A DNA stretch of 64,000 nt from contig NZ_BAAAWU010000001.1 of the NCBI RefSeq assembly GCF_039535235.1, positions 4,216,001 through 4,280,000 of the forward strand, in the 5' to 3' direction. The notes beneath the pieces are model-generated. The model made no database searches and had not been told where the DNA came from. It worked only from the letters and a program-made list of their open reading frames with translations. The translations under genes and the position numbers were made by a program. Numbering within the stretch: position 1 is the first letter of the stretch; each line of letters begins with the position of its first letter. The DNA is from Streptomyces roseoviridis. GTDB taxonomy: Bacteria; Actinomycetota; Actinomycetes; Streptomycetales; Streptomycetaceae. Of the stretch, positions 39,585 to 47,422 are shown in pieces.

Positions 39585-40838
39585 ATGCGCGGGATCAATC
39601 GAAGGAGTCTGCTCGGGGCGGGGGTCGGCGCCGCCGCGGCCCTGGGGCTGGCCGCCTGCGGCGGTGACGACCAGGGCAAGGCGGGGCCCTCCGGGCCCGG
39701 CAAGGGCGGTGACGCCACGGGCCGTCCGACCGCCCCCGCCACCCCCACCCAGGACGCGGGCCGGCCGATCGGCGACGGCTCGACCGCCGACACCGGCAAG
39801 CAGCCGCACCAGCCCGACGCCCCCGTGCCGCTCGAACCCGGCCAGACCCCGCCGCAGTTCGTGATCTTCTCCTGGGACGGCGCCGGCGAGGTCGGCAACG
39901 GTCTCTTCCCGCGCTTCCTCGAACTGGCCAAGGCCCACGACGCGGCGATGACGTTCTTCCTCTCCGGCATCTATCTCCTGCCCGAGTCGAAGAAGCACCT
40001 CTACCGCCCGCCGAACAACCGCGCCGGCGCCTCCGATATCGGCTACCTCACCGACGACCACATCAAGGACACCCTGAAGTACGTCCGCCAGGCGTGGCTC
40101 GAAGGCCACGAGATCGGCACCCACTTCAACGGCCACTTCTGCGGCGGCTCCGGCTCCGTCGCCCACTGGACACCCGCCGACTGGCAGAACGAGATCGACC
40201 AGGCCGTCGGATTCGTCACCCGGTGGAAGACCCACAGCGGCTGGACCGACCTCGACCCGCTGCCCTTCGACTACACCAAGGAGCTCATCGGCGGCCGCAC
40301 CCCCTGCCTGCTCGGCCAGGACAAGCTGCTGCCCACCGCCAAGCGCCTCGGCTGGCGCTACGACGCCAGCTCGCCCGGCGGCCGCCAGACCTGGCCGGTC
40401 AAGCGCCAGGGCATATGGGACCTGCCGCTGCAGGCCATACCCTTCCCCGGCCGCTCCTTCGAGGTCCTGTCGATGGACTACAACATGCTCGCCAACCAGT
40501 CGAAGAACTCGACCAAGGGCATGCCCTCGCGCTATCCCGGCTGGCGCAAGCAGGCCACCGAGGCCTACCTGGCCGGCTTCCGGCGCGCGTACGAGTCCAA
40601 CCGCGCCCCCTTCTACATCGGCAACCACTTCGAGCAGTGGAACGGCGGCATCTACATGGACGCCGTCGAGGAGGCCCTGAAGGGCATGGCCGGCAAGAAG
40701 GACGTCCGGCTGGTCTCCTTCCGCCAGTTCGTGGACTGGCTGGACGTCCAGGACCCGAAGATCCTCGCCAGGCTCCGTACGCTGGGGGTCGGCGAGTCCC
40801 CGGCCGGCGGCTGGAACGCCTTTCTCCGCCCCGCGTAG
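39585..40838 (+). CDS. polysaccharide-deacetylase-like lipoprotein (twin-arginine type)
   Basis: A 417-residue exported protein. The N terminus (MRGINRRSLLGAGVGAAAAL) has the RRSLLG twin-arginine pattern and ends in the lipobox GLAACGG. A Gly/Pro/Thr linker follows to about residue 80, then a NodB-like (CE4) domain: FVIFSWDGAGEVGNGLFPRF with the metal aspartate, AAMTFFLSGIYLL, and EIGTHFNGHFCGG with the metal histidine pair. The fold suggests removal of acetyl groups from a cell-envelope glycan. The second catalytic base region is atypical, so activity is uncertain. ATG 39585 is chosen. A stable hairpin upstream of resA lies behind it. Confidence 0.8.
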   Translation: MRGINRRSLLGAGVGAAAALGLAACGGDDQGKAGPSGPGKGGDATGRPTAPATPTQDAGRPIGDGSTADTGKQPHQPDAPVPLEPGQTPPQFVIFSWDGAGEVGNGLFPRFLELAKAHDAAMTFFLSGIYLLPESKKHLYRPPNNRAGASDIGYLTDDHIKDTLKYVRQAWLEGHEIGTHFNGHFCGGSGSVAHWTPADWQNEIDQAVGFVTRWKTHSGWTDLDPLPFDYTKELIGGRTPCLLGQDKLLPTAKRLGWRYDASSPGGRQTWPVKRQGIWDLPLQAIPFPGRSFEVLSMDYNMLANQSKNSTKGMPSRYPGWRKQATEAYLAGFRRAYESNRAPFYIGNHFEQWNGGIYMDAVEEALKGMAGKKDVRLVSFRQFVDWLDVQDPKILARLRTLGVGESPAGGWNAFLRPA

Positions 40839-40853
40839 CCGTGCCCGGCTTAA

Positions 40854-40904
40854 CCGATCTTGACAAGGGGCGTTACGGGCACGTAGGGGGGTGCCCAAGA
40901 TCGG
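40854..40904. promoter_or_regulatory. nested inverted repeats upstream of resA, possible promoter
   Basis: The outer arms CCGATCTTG (40854-40862) and CAAGATCGG (40896-40904) enclose inner arms GGGCAC and GTGCCC. A TTGACA -35-like hexamer is at 40860-40865, with TAGGGG 18 bases further as a possible -10. The structure could be a terminator for the deacetylase gene, an operator, or an attenuator for the resA operon. The palindrome overlapping the -35 supports an operator. Confidence 0.5.
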
Positions 40905-40930
40905 CGAAACGCCCATGCGAAACTTTTCAC

Positions 40931-41536
40931 ATGAGTCCTAGCCGCGCACCCCGCCGCGCCCTGCTCACGGCCGGAGCCCTGGCCGCCGCGCTCGCGCTGA
41001 CCGCCTGCAGCTCCGACTCCAAGGGCAAGTCGGGCGGCGGCGGCGACACCAACTTCGTGACCAACACGGGCGGTATCGCCACCGTCGCCAAGGGCGAGCG
41101 CCAGGCCCCGAAGAAGATCGCCGGCGAGACCCTCGACGGCGAGCACCTCGACGTCGCCGACCTCAAGGGCAAGGTCGTCGTCCTCAACCTGTGGGGCTCC
41201 TGGTGCAGCCCCTGCCGGGCCGAGGCGCCGCACTTCGCGAAGGTCTCCAAGGAGTACAAGGCCAAGGGCGTCGAGTTCGTCGGCCTCAACACCCGCGACT
41301 CCGCCAAGGACAAGCCGATCGCCTTCGAGGCGGACTACGGCATCACGTACCCGAGCCTCTACGACCCCATGGGCAAGATCGTCCTCCACGGGTTCCCCAA
41401 GGGCTCCCTGCCGCCCCAGTCCATCCCGTCCACCATCGTGCTCGACAAGGACGGCAAGATCGCCGCGCGGTCCCTCATGGCGCTCGACGAGGCGAAGCTG
41501 AAGTCCATGATCGACCCGCTCGTCGCGGAGAAGTGA
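40931..41536 (+). CDS. resA: thioredoxin-like lipoprotein (ResA/TlpA type)
   Basis: A 201-residue exported thioredoxin-fold protein. A signal peptide with the lipobox LTAC (Cys26) tethers it to the membrane. The redox centre is WCSPC (Cys92 and Cys95) in VVLNLWGSWCSPCRAEAPHF. The cis-proline strand is SIPSTIVLDKDGK. ResA-type proteins keep apo-cytochrome c cysteines reduced so heme can attach. ATG 40931. It is the first gene of a five-step run with ccdA, resB and ccsB, all on the same strand with 1-12 base spacing or overlap, and a clear functional partner of each. Confidence 0.93.
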   Translation: MSPSRAPRRALLTAGALAAALALTACSSDSKGKSGGGGDTNFVTNTGGIATVAKGERQAPKKIAGETLDGEHLDVADLKGKVVVLNLWGSWCSPCRAEAPHFAKVSKEYKAKGVEFVGLNTRDSAKDKPIAFEADYGITYPSLYDPMGKIVLHGFPKGSLPPQSIPSTIVLDKDGKIAARSLMALDEAKLKSMIDPLVAEK

Positions 41537-41537
41537 C

Positions 41538-42275
41538 GTGAACGAGACGGTCTTCAGCGGAGCGCTCCTGCTCGCCCTGCCCATCGCCGTGCTCGGAGGA
41601 CTCGTCTCCTTCTTCTCCCCGTGCGTCCTGCCCCTGGTCCCCGGCTACCTCAGCTACGTGACCGGCGTCACCGGCACCGACCTCGCCGAGGCCCGCCGCG
41701 GCCGGATGGTCGCCGGGGCCGGGCTGTTCGTGCTCGGCTTCTCCGCGGTCTTCGTCTCCGGCGGCGCCCTCTTCGGCTACTTCGGCTGGACGCTCCAGGC
41801 GCACCGGGAGGTCCTGACCACCGTCCTCGGCATCCTCATGATCGCCATGGGCGTCTTCTTCCTCGGCCTCATGCCCTGGTTCACCCAGCGCGAGTTCCGC
41901 TTCCACAAGAAGCCCGTCACCGGCCTCGTCGGCGCGCCCGTGCTCGGCGCGCTCTTCGGCATCGGCTGGACCCCGTGCATCGGCCCCACCCTCGCCTCCG
42001 TGCAGGCGCTCGCCGCCGAGCAGGCCAGTGCCGGCCGCGGCGCGCTGCTGACCGTCGCGTACTGTCTCGGCCTCGGGCTGCCGTTCGTGCTCACCGCCGT
42101 CGCCTTCCGCAAGGCGCTCGGCGCGTTCGCCTGGGTGAAGAAGCACTACACGTGGGTGATGCGGACCGGCGGCGGGATGATGATCCTCACCGGCGTTCTG
42201 CTCCTCACAGGTGCGTGGGACAGCATGGTGTCCACGATGCAGGGCTGGTCCAGCGGTTTCACGGTGGGGATCTGA
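41538..42275 (+). CDS. ccdA: cytochrome c biogenesis protein CcdA
   Basis: A 245-residue membrane protein with six predicted helices. Its two conserved cysteine sites are PCVLPLVPGYLSYVTG in the first helix and GWTPCIGPTLASVQAL in the fourth. CcdA passes electrons from cytoplasmic thioredoxin across the membrane to ResA. The start is GTG 41538, two bases after the resA stop. It is essential to the same System II pathway as its neighbours. Confidence 0.95.
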   Translation: MNETVFSGALLLALPIAVLGGLVSFFSPCVLPLVPGYLSYVTGVTGTDLAEARRGRMVAGAGLFVLGFSAVFVSGGALFGYFGWTLQAHREVLTTVLGILMIAMGVFFLGLMPWFTQREFRFHKKPVTGLVGAPVLGALFGIGWTPCIGPTLASVQALAAEQASAGRGALLTVAYCLGLGLPFVLTAVAFRKALGAFAWVKKHYTWVMRTGGGMMILTGVLLLTGAWDSMVSTMQGWSSGFTVGI

Positions 42276-42286
42276 GAGTTGTCGAG

Positions 42287-43984
42287 ATGAGCAAGACCGA
42301 AACTGACACGCACGACATCGGCGAGGCCGGCGACCGGCTGTCCACCGCGCCACGCGAGGACGGCTCCGACTCCGGTGGCGGCGCCGTCGGCGGCCCCGTC
42401 CTCGGCCCGGTCGGCTGGATCCGCTGGTTCTGGCGGCAGCTGACCTCCATGCGGGTCGCCCTGATCCTGCTGTTCCTGCTCTCGCTCGGCGCGATCCCCG
42501 GCTCGCTCATCCCGCAGACCAGCGCGGACGAGCTGAAGGTCCAGCAGTTCAAGGACGCCCACGAGACCCTCACGCCGGTCTACGAGAAGCTCCAGCTCTT
42601 CGACGTCTACGGCTCGGTGTGGTTCTCCGCGATCTACATCCTGCTGTTCGTCTCGCTCATCGGCTGCATCGTGCCCCGCACCTGGCAGTTCGTCGGCCAG
42701 CTCCGCGGCCGCCCGCCGGGCGCCCCCAAGCGGCTCACCCGGCTGCCGGCCTACACGACCTGGCGCACCGCGAGCGAGCCCGAGCAGGTCCGCGAGGCCG
42801 CCCTCGCGATGCTCAGGGGACGCCGCTTCCGCGCCCATGTGGCAGGTGACGCCGTCGCCGCCGAGAAGGGCTATCTGCGCGAGACCGGAAACCTGCTCTT
42901 CCACGTGGCGCTGATCGTCATCCTCGTGGCCTTCGCCGTCGGACAGCTCTACAAGTCCGAGGGCGGCAAGCTGATCGTCGAGGGCGACGGCTTCTCCAAC
43001 ACGCTCACCCAGTACGACGACTTCAAGTCCGGCTCCCAGTTCTCCACCGAGGACCTGGCCCCGTTCAGCTTCAGCCTGGACAGCTTCACCGGCACGTACG
43101 AGAAGAACGGCCCCCAGCGCGGCACCCCCCGCACCTTCGAGGCGGCCGTCACCTACGCCGAGAACGGCGGCCCGGACAAGAAGGCCGTCATCCGCGTCAA
43201 CGAGCCGCTCCAGGTCGGCGGCTCCAAGGTCTATCTGATCGCCCACGGCTACGCACCGGTCATCACCGTGCGCGACGGCCGCGGCAAGGTCGTCAGCAGC
43301 GGCCCCGTACCGCTGCTGCCGATCGACAACAACATCACCTCGACCGGCGCGCTCAAGGTGATGGACGGCTACCGCGACCCGTCCGGCAAGAAGGAACAGC
43401 TCGGCTTCCAGGCGTTCTTCGTGCCGACCTTCGCGGGCGCGGGCAAGGGCACGATGTTCTCCCAGTTCCCCGCCCTCGACTTCCCCGTCCTGGCGCTCAC
43501 CGGCTACCACGGCGACCTGCGCGTCGACTCCGGTCTGCCGCAGAACGTGTACCAGCTCGACACCTCGAAGATGAAGCAGTTCGCGGTCGAGGGCGGCACC
43601 GGCAAGGCCAACCGGCTCCTGCCGGGCGAGACCATGACACTGCCGAACGGCGCCGGCTCGGTCACCTTCGAGAAGGAGATCAAGGAGTGGGCGAGCTTCC
43701 AGATCTCCCAGCAGCCCGGCAACGGCCTCGCCCTCGCGGGCGCGATCGCCGCCATCACCGGACTCGCCGCCTCGCTGTTCATCCAGCGGCGCCGGATCTG
43801 GGTGCGGGCCGTGAAGGGGGCCGACGGCGTCACCGTCGTCGAGATGGCGGGCCTCGGCCGGAGCGAGTCCGCCCGGCTGCCCGAGGAGCTGGCCGAGCTC
43901 GCGGCCACGCTCCACACCGAGGCGCCGACCGCGCCGGAACCCGCAGAAGAACCTGCCGAAGAGTCCGAAGGGGCTGAGAAGTGA
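42287..43984 (+). CDS. resB: cytochrome c biogenesis protein ResB
   Basis: A 565-residue membrane protein, the ResB half of the System II heme-ligation complex. About four membrane helices are seen: WRQLTSMRVALILLFLLSLG near 50-70, VWFSAIYILLFVSLIGCI near 105-125, LLFHVALIVILVAFAVGQ near 205, and a final one LALAGAIAAITGLAASLFI. A large external domain lies between. It transfers heme and helps attach it to apocytochrome. ATG 42287 (MSKTETDTHD) begins an acidic N terminus. It overlaps ccsB by four bases. Confidence 0.94.
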   Translation: MSKTETDTHDIGEAGDRLSTAPREDGSDSGGGAVGGPVLGPVGWIRWFWRQLTSMRVALILLFLLSLGAIPGSLIPQTSADELKVQQFKDAHETLTPVYEKLQLFDVYGSVWFSAIYILLFVSLIGCIVPRTWQFVGQLRGRPPGAPKRLTRLPAYTTWRTASEPEQVREAALAMLRGRRFRAHVAGDAVAAEKGYLRETGNLLFHVALIVILVAFAVGQLYKSEGGKLIVEGDGFSNTLTQYDDFKSGSQFSTEDLAPFSFSLDSFTGTYEKNGPQRGTPRTFEAAVTYAENGGPDKKAVIRVNEPLQVGGSKVYLIAHGYAPVITVRDGRGKVVSSGPVPLLPIDNNITSTGALKVMDGYRDPSGKKEQLGFQAFFVPTFAGAGKGTMFSQFPALDFPVLALTGYHGDLRVDSGLPQNVYQLDTSKMKQFAVEGGTGKANRLLPGETMTLPNGAGSVTFEKEIKEWASFQISQQPGNGLALAGAIAAITGLAASLFIQRRRIWVRAVKGADGVTVVEMAGLGRSESARLPEELAELAATLHTEAPTAPEPAEEPAEESEGAEK

Positions 43985-45066
43985 TCCTCGCCGCCGCGAC
44001 CAACGAGAGCCTGGCGCAGATGAGCAACACGCTCATCTACTCGTCCATGGCCGTCTACACGCTGGCCTTTTTCGCCCACATCGCCGAGTGGGTGCTCGGC
44101 AGCCGCAGCAAGGTCGGCCGCACCGCCGCCGCGCTCACGCGGCCGGACACCGCCGCGGCCCCCGCCGTGACCGTGCGGGGCACGACGGCGGGCGGCGGCA
44201 CCGCCGTCCTCGACAAGCCGAAGGTGGTCACCCGTTCCGCGGCCGGCGCCCGGGACGTCCCGGACGGCCCCGGCGCGGCCGGCGGCACCGTCAAGGGCGA
44301 CCTGTACGGCCGGATCGCGGTCTCCCTGACCGCGCTGGGCTTCCTCGTCGAGGCGGCCGGCGTGGTCACCCGCGCGCTGTCCGTGCAGCGGGCCCCCTGG
44401 GGCAACATGTACGAGTTCTCCACCACCTTCTCCACGGTGGCGGTCGGCGTGTACCTCGGCTTCCTGCTGTTCAAGAAGAACGTCCGCTGGATCGGTCTGC
44501 CGCTGGTGACGACCGTCCTGCTCGACCTCGGCGTGGCCACCACCTGGCTCTACACCGACAGCGACCAGCTGGTCCCCGCCCTGCACTCGTACTGGCTGTG
44601 GATCCACGTCTCCACCGCCATCTTCTGCGGCGCCGTCCTGTACCTGGGCGCCGTCGCCACCCTGCTGTACCTGTTCCGGGACGCGTACGAGAACAAGCTC
44701 GCGGGCGGCGGCCAGCCCGGCGCCTTCGCGCGCTCGGTCCTGGAGCGGCTGCCGGCCGCCGCCAGCCTGGACAAGTTCGCCTACCGGGTCAACGCGGCGA
44801 TCTTCCCGCTGTGGACCTTCACGATCATCGCGGGCGCGATCTGGGCCGGTGACGCGTGGGGCCGCTACTGGGGTTGGGACGCCAAGGAGGTCTGGTCCTT
44901 CATCACCTGGGTCGGCTACGCGGCGTACCTGCACGCCCGGGCCACGGCCGGCTGGAAGGGCCGCAAGGCCGCGTACATCGCGCTCATCGCCTTCGGCTGC
45001 TTCCTCTTCAACTACTACGGTGTCAACATCTTCGTGAGCAGCAAGCACTCCTACGCCGGAGTGTGA
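43981..45066 (+). CDS. ccsB: cytochrome c biogenesis protein CcsB
   Basis: A 361-residue polytopic membrane protein, the second half of the System II synthetase. The tryptophan-rich heme-handling motif is WGRYWGWDAKEVWSFITW. Conserved external histidines are also present (ALHSYWLWIHVSTA, and SSKHSYAGV at the C terminus). An Ala/Thr/Gly insertion lies between the first and second helices (about 45-100). CcsB exports heme and presents it for attachment to apocytochrome c. It ends the resA-ccdA-resB-ccsB run; the following intergenic stretch has three copies of GTGAGCCC. Confidence 0.95.
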   Translation: MILAAATNESLAQMSNTLIYSSMAVYTLAFFAHIAEWVLGSRSKVGRTAAALTRPDTAAAPAVTVRGTTAGGGTAVLDKPKVVTRSAAGARDVPDGPGAAGGTVKGDLYGRIAVSLTALGFLVEAAGVVTRALSVQRAPWGNMYEFSTTFSTVAVGVYLGFLLFKKNVRWIGLPLVTTVLLDLGVATTWLYTDSDQLVPALHSYWLWIHVSTAIFCGAVLYLGAVATLLYLFRDAYENKLAGGGQPGAFARSVLERLPAAASLDKFAYRVNAAIFPLWTFTIIAGAIWAGDAWGRYWGWDAKEVWSFITWVGYAAYLHARATAGWKGRKAAYIALIAFGCFLFNYYGVNIFVSSKHSYAGV

Positions 45067-45182
45067 GCCCCCGAGCGTGCGCCCCGGGGGTGAGCCCCAG
45101 GGGTGAGCCCGGAGCGTGACCCGGGCAGCCCTGCCGGCCGCTCGTGTTGGCGGGGCGCGGGCCCCCGGGCCACGCTGGAGAC

Positions 45183-45731
45183 ATGCACGCTGGAGGTACG
45201 AGCGGGATACGGCGGGGCAGGTGCGAGACCCACGACGGCGACGCGCACCTGCTGCGGTACGTGGTCGAGCTGCCGCACCCGATGGCACGCGTGTGGGCCG
45301 CCGTCGCCACGCCCGAGGGCCTGCGGCAGTGGCTGTGCGCCGCGGAGCCGCTGGAGCCGCGGCTGGGCGGGCGCGTCACCCTGCGCCGGTTCGACAGCGA
45401 CGCCGTCGCCTCGGGGCGGGTGACCGCCTGGGACCCGGAGTACGTGGCCGAGTACACGGTCGATCCGCCGCACGGCCGGATCCGGTTCCACCTGGAACCG
45501 GGCCGCCCGGACGCCGCCGGGTCGGCCGTGCTGCGTTTCACGGCCGAGTTCCGCGGGACGCGGGAGGTCAAGCTGGACATGCTGGCCGGCTGGCACGAGC
45601 AGCTGGAACGGCTCCTGGACGCGCTGGACGGGCGGCCGACCGACTGGCTCGACTGGTCCGCCGACCGCCGTGAGGAGCTGCGGGAGCTGTACGCGCGGGA
45701 CGACGCGCCCTGGCCGAAGTGGGTGCCGTAG
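45183..45731 (+). CDS. SRPBCC/START-like protein (AHSA1-type)
   Basis: A 182-residue soluble protein of the START-like fold. The opening helix-strand VVELPHPMARVWAAVATPEG, the WLCAAEPLEPRLGGRVTLR stretch and the helical C terminus GWHEQLERLLDALDG are typical of AHSA1-type domains that bind hydrophobic ligands. The ligand is unknown. ATG 45183 is chosen; GGAG lies very close ahead. Upstream starts in the same frame would overlap the repetitive DNA behind ccsB. Confidence 0.8.
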   Translation: MHAGGTSGIRRGRCETHDGDAHLLRYVVELPHPMARVWAAVATPEGLRQWLCAAEPLEPRLGGRVTLRRFDSDAVASGRVTAWDPEYVAEYTVDPPHGRIRFHLEPGRPDAAGSAVLRFTAEFRGTREVKLDMLAGWHEQLERLLDALDGRPTDWLDWSADRREELRELYARDDAPWPKWVP

Positions 45732-45763
45732 GGGCCGGCGCGAACGGGGCCGCTCGCGTCCGG

Positions 45764-45852
45764 GACGCACGCGCACCGGGACGCACGCGCACCGGTCGCG
45801 TACGGGCCGGTGCGCTCCTGGGCGCTGGCGCGTACGGGCCGGTGCGCTCCTG
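45764..45852. repeat. paired direct repeats between the SRPBCC gene and the binding-protein gene
   Basis: Two 16-base tandem units GACGCACGCGCACCGG (45764-45779 and 45780-45795) are followed by two perfect 23-base copies at 45798-45820 and 45830-45852, which share GCGTACGGGCCGGTGCGCTC. All lie between two convergent genes. They may be slippage products or binding sites. Confidence 0.8.
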
Positions 45853-45879
45853 ACCCTGCCGCGCACCGGCCCCCGCCGC

Positions 45880-47418
45880 TCAGCCCCGTTTCGGCGGCAG
45901 GCAGCTCGCCGTCGGCGGGGTGCGCTCCGGCCAGGCCAGGGCGACGAAGCGCTGCTTGCCGTCCTGGGTCAGCTGCACGATCGGCACCGCCTTGTTGTAC
46001 GGGTTGCCGAAGTTGTCCAAGCAGATCCAGCCGCTCGCGCCCTGCACCCGCAGCGAGCCCTTCACCTGCGGCCACTGGTTGGCGACGTCGGCGAGCTCGG
46101 GGTGGGCCGCGCCGGCCGGGGTGGCCTGGCGGATCGCGTGGACGGCGGTCGCCATCGCGTCGTACGCGACGATCGCCTGCCCGTCGGCGAGCGCGACCGG
46201 CTGCTTCGACGCGCGGGCGATGTCCGTCAGGAAGGTCTCGTACGCGACGGTGGAGCCGCCCGTCGCCGGCACCGGGCGGCCCGGCGCGGGCCGCCAGGCG
46301 TCCGGGTGGGCCAGGGCCGCGTAGCGGACGGTCAGCCGGGCCCTGAGCGCCGAGCGGTTGAGCTTGCTGTCGGCCCCCAGGTAGGAGCCCTCGTCGCCGG
46401 TGAGGATGGTGAAGGGGCGCTCGGCGCAGCCGCGCGCCCCGAGCGCGTTGATGAACTGGCGCAGCTGGGTGTGGCGGCCGGCGAAGAAGACGGTGTCGGC
46501 GCGGGTGTCGCAGATGAGGTGGGTGATCTGCCGGAAGGTGTTGGCGGTGGTGCCCTCCTCGGTGGGGTCGGGGGGCGAGGTGAACAGCTGCGGCTCGTAG
46601 GGGGCGCCTTGGAGGGAGGCGGCGAAGGCCGCCTTGAGGGTGTCGGTGTAGTGGTCGCCGGTGCGGGTGTCCTGGACGAGGATGGCCTTGGCGGCGTCGA
46701 CCTCGCCGAAGTGGGCGAGGGCCTTGGCCTCGTCGCCGTTGGTGGGGGAGACGCGGGCGAGGCCGGGGAAGCGGTTGTGGCCGGGCCCGGGGCCGTTGGC
46801 GAGGTCGTCGGCGGTGATCGTGGTGCCGACGACGGCGATGCCCGCGCCGGTGAGGGCGGCGACGGCCTGCCGCACCTCGGCGGAGGAGGTGGCCACGCCG
46901 GTGACGGCACGCAGCCGCTGCGGGGCGGCCGTCATCGTCTTCAGCTGCTCGACGGTGGTCTTCCAGTGGGCGTTGCCCTTGCCGGTGTTGGCGAGGACGA
47001 GCCGGATCCTCGGGGTCTCGCTGTTGGACTCGTGGTTGGCCCGGTACTGGCGGGCGTAGGCGCCCTGGAGCTCGTGCACGACCTTGACCCGCATGCCGGG
47101 GTCGGTGGAGGTCAGCGGCAGGAGGACGGCGACGGTGGCGTACTCGTCGGCCTTGAGGGTGGCGTTCTCGCGGCCGATGAGCCCGGCGACCTCGGCGAGT
47201 TCGGGCACGCCGAAGGCGTAGCCGTCGCCGTTGACGCCGATGCACTCGTCGGAGCCGGCCGGGCGTTCGACGCCCGGCGCGCAGGAACGGTCCTCCGGAG
47301 TGGTCCAGGTCTTGATGCCGTATCCCAGCGGCACGCCGATCACGACGAGGGCGATCAGGGCGGCGAAGAGCTTCTGTCTCGGGGTGTAGAGGTAGCGGTT
47401 GCGCAGCCGGTTGGCCAT
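45880..47418 (-). CDS. membrane-anchored periplasmic-binding-protein-like protein
   Basis: A 512-residue protein. A short basic N terminus and one membrane helix (residues about 17-35, LFAALIALVVIGVPLGYGI) anchor it with the bulk outside. The extracytoplasmic part has the two-lobe fold of Leu/Ile/Val-type ABC binding proteins: VAVLLPLTSTDPGMRVKVVH near the first lobe, then TGVATSSAEVRQAVAALTG, PGLARVSPTNGDEAKALAH and ADTVFFAGRHTQLRQFINAL. There is no permease gene nearby. It directly follows the STAND-like ATPase gene by four bases. The two are inferred to be one sensing unit rather than a transporter. Confidence 0.82.
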   Translation of the reverse strand: MANRLRNRYLYTPRQKLFAALIALVVIGVPLGYGIKTWTTPEDRSCAPGVERPAGSDECIGVNGDGYAFGVPELAEVAGLIGRENATLKADEYATVAVLLPLTSTDPGMRVKVVHELQGAYARQYRANHESNSETPRIRLVLANTGKGNAHWKTTVEQLKTMTAAPQRLRAVTGVATSSAEVRQAVAALTGAGIAVVGTTITADDLANGPGPGHNRFPGLARVSPTNGDEAKALAHFGEVDAAKAILVQDTRTGDHYTDTLKAAFAASLQGAPYEPQLFTSPPDPTEEGTTANTFRQITHLICDTRADTVFFAGRHTQLRQFINALGARGCAERPFTILTGDEGSYLGADSKLNRSALRARLTVRYAALAHPDAWRPAPGRPVPATGGSTVAYETFLTDIARASKQPVALADGQAIVAYDAMATAVHAIRQATPAGAAHPELADVANQWPQVKGSLRVQGASGWICLDNFGNPYNKAVPIVQLTQDGKQRFVALAWPERTPPTASCLPPKRG

Positions 47419-47422
47419 CGGC

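Noticed and set aside
45061..45182. GTGAGCCC copies after ccsB as a terminator
   Set aside because: Three near-direct copies exist (near 45061, 45089 and 45102), but they are direct, not inverted, and no hairpin with a T tract follows.
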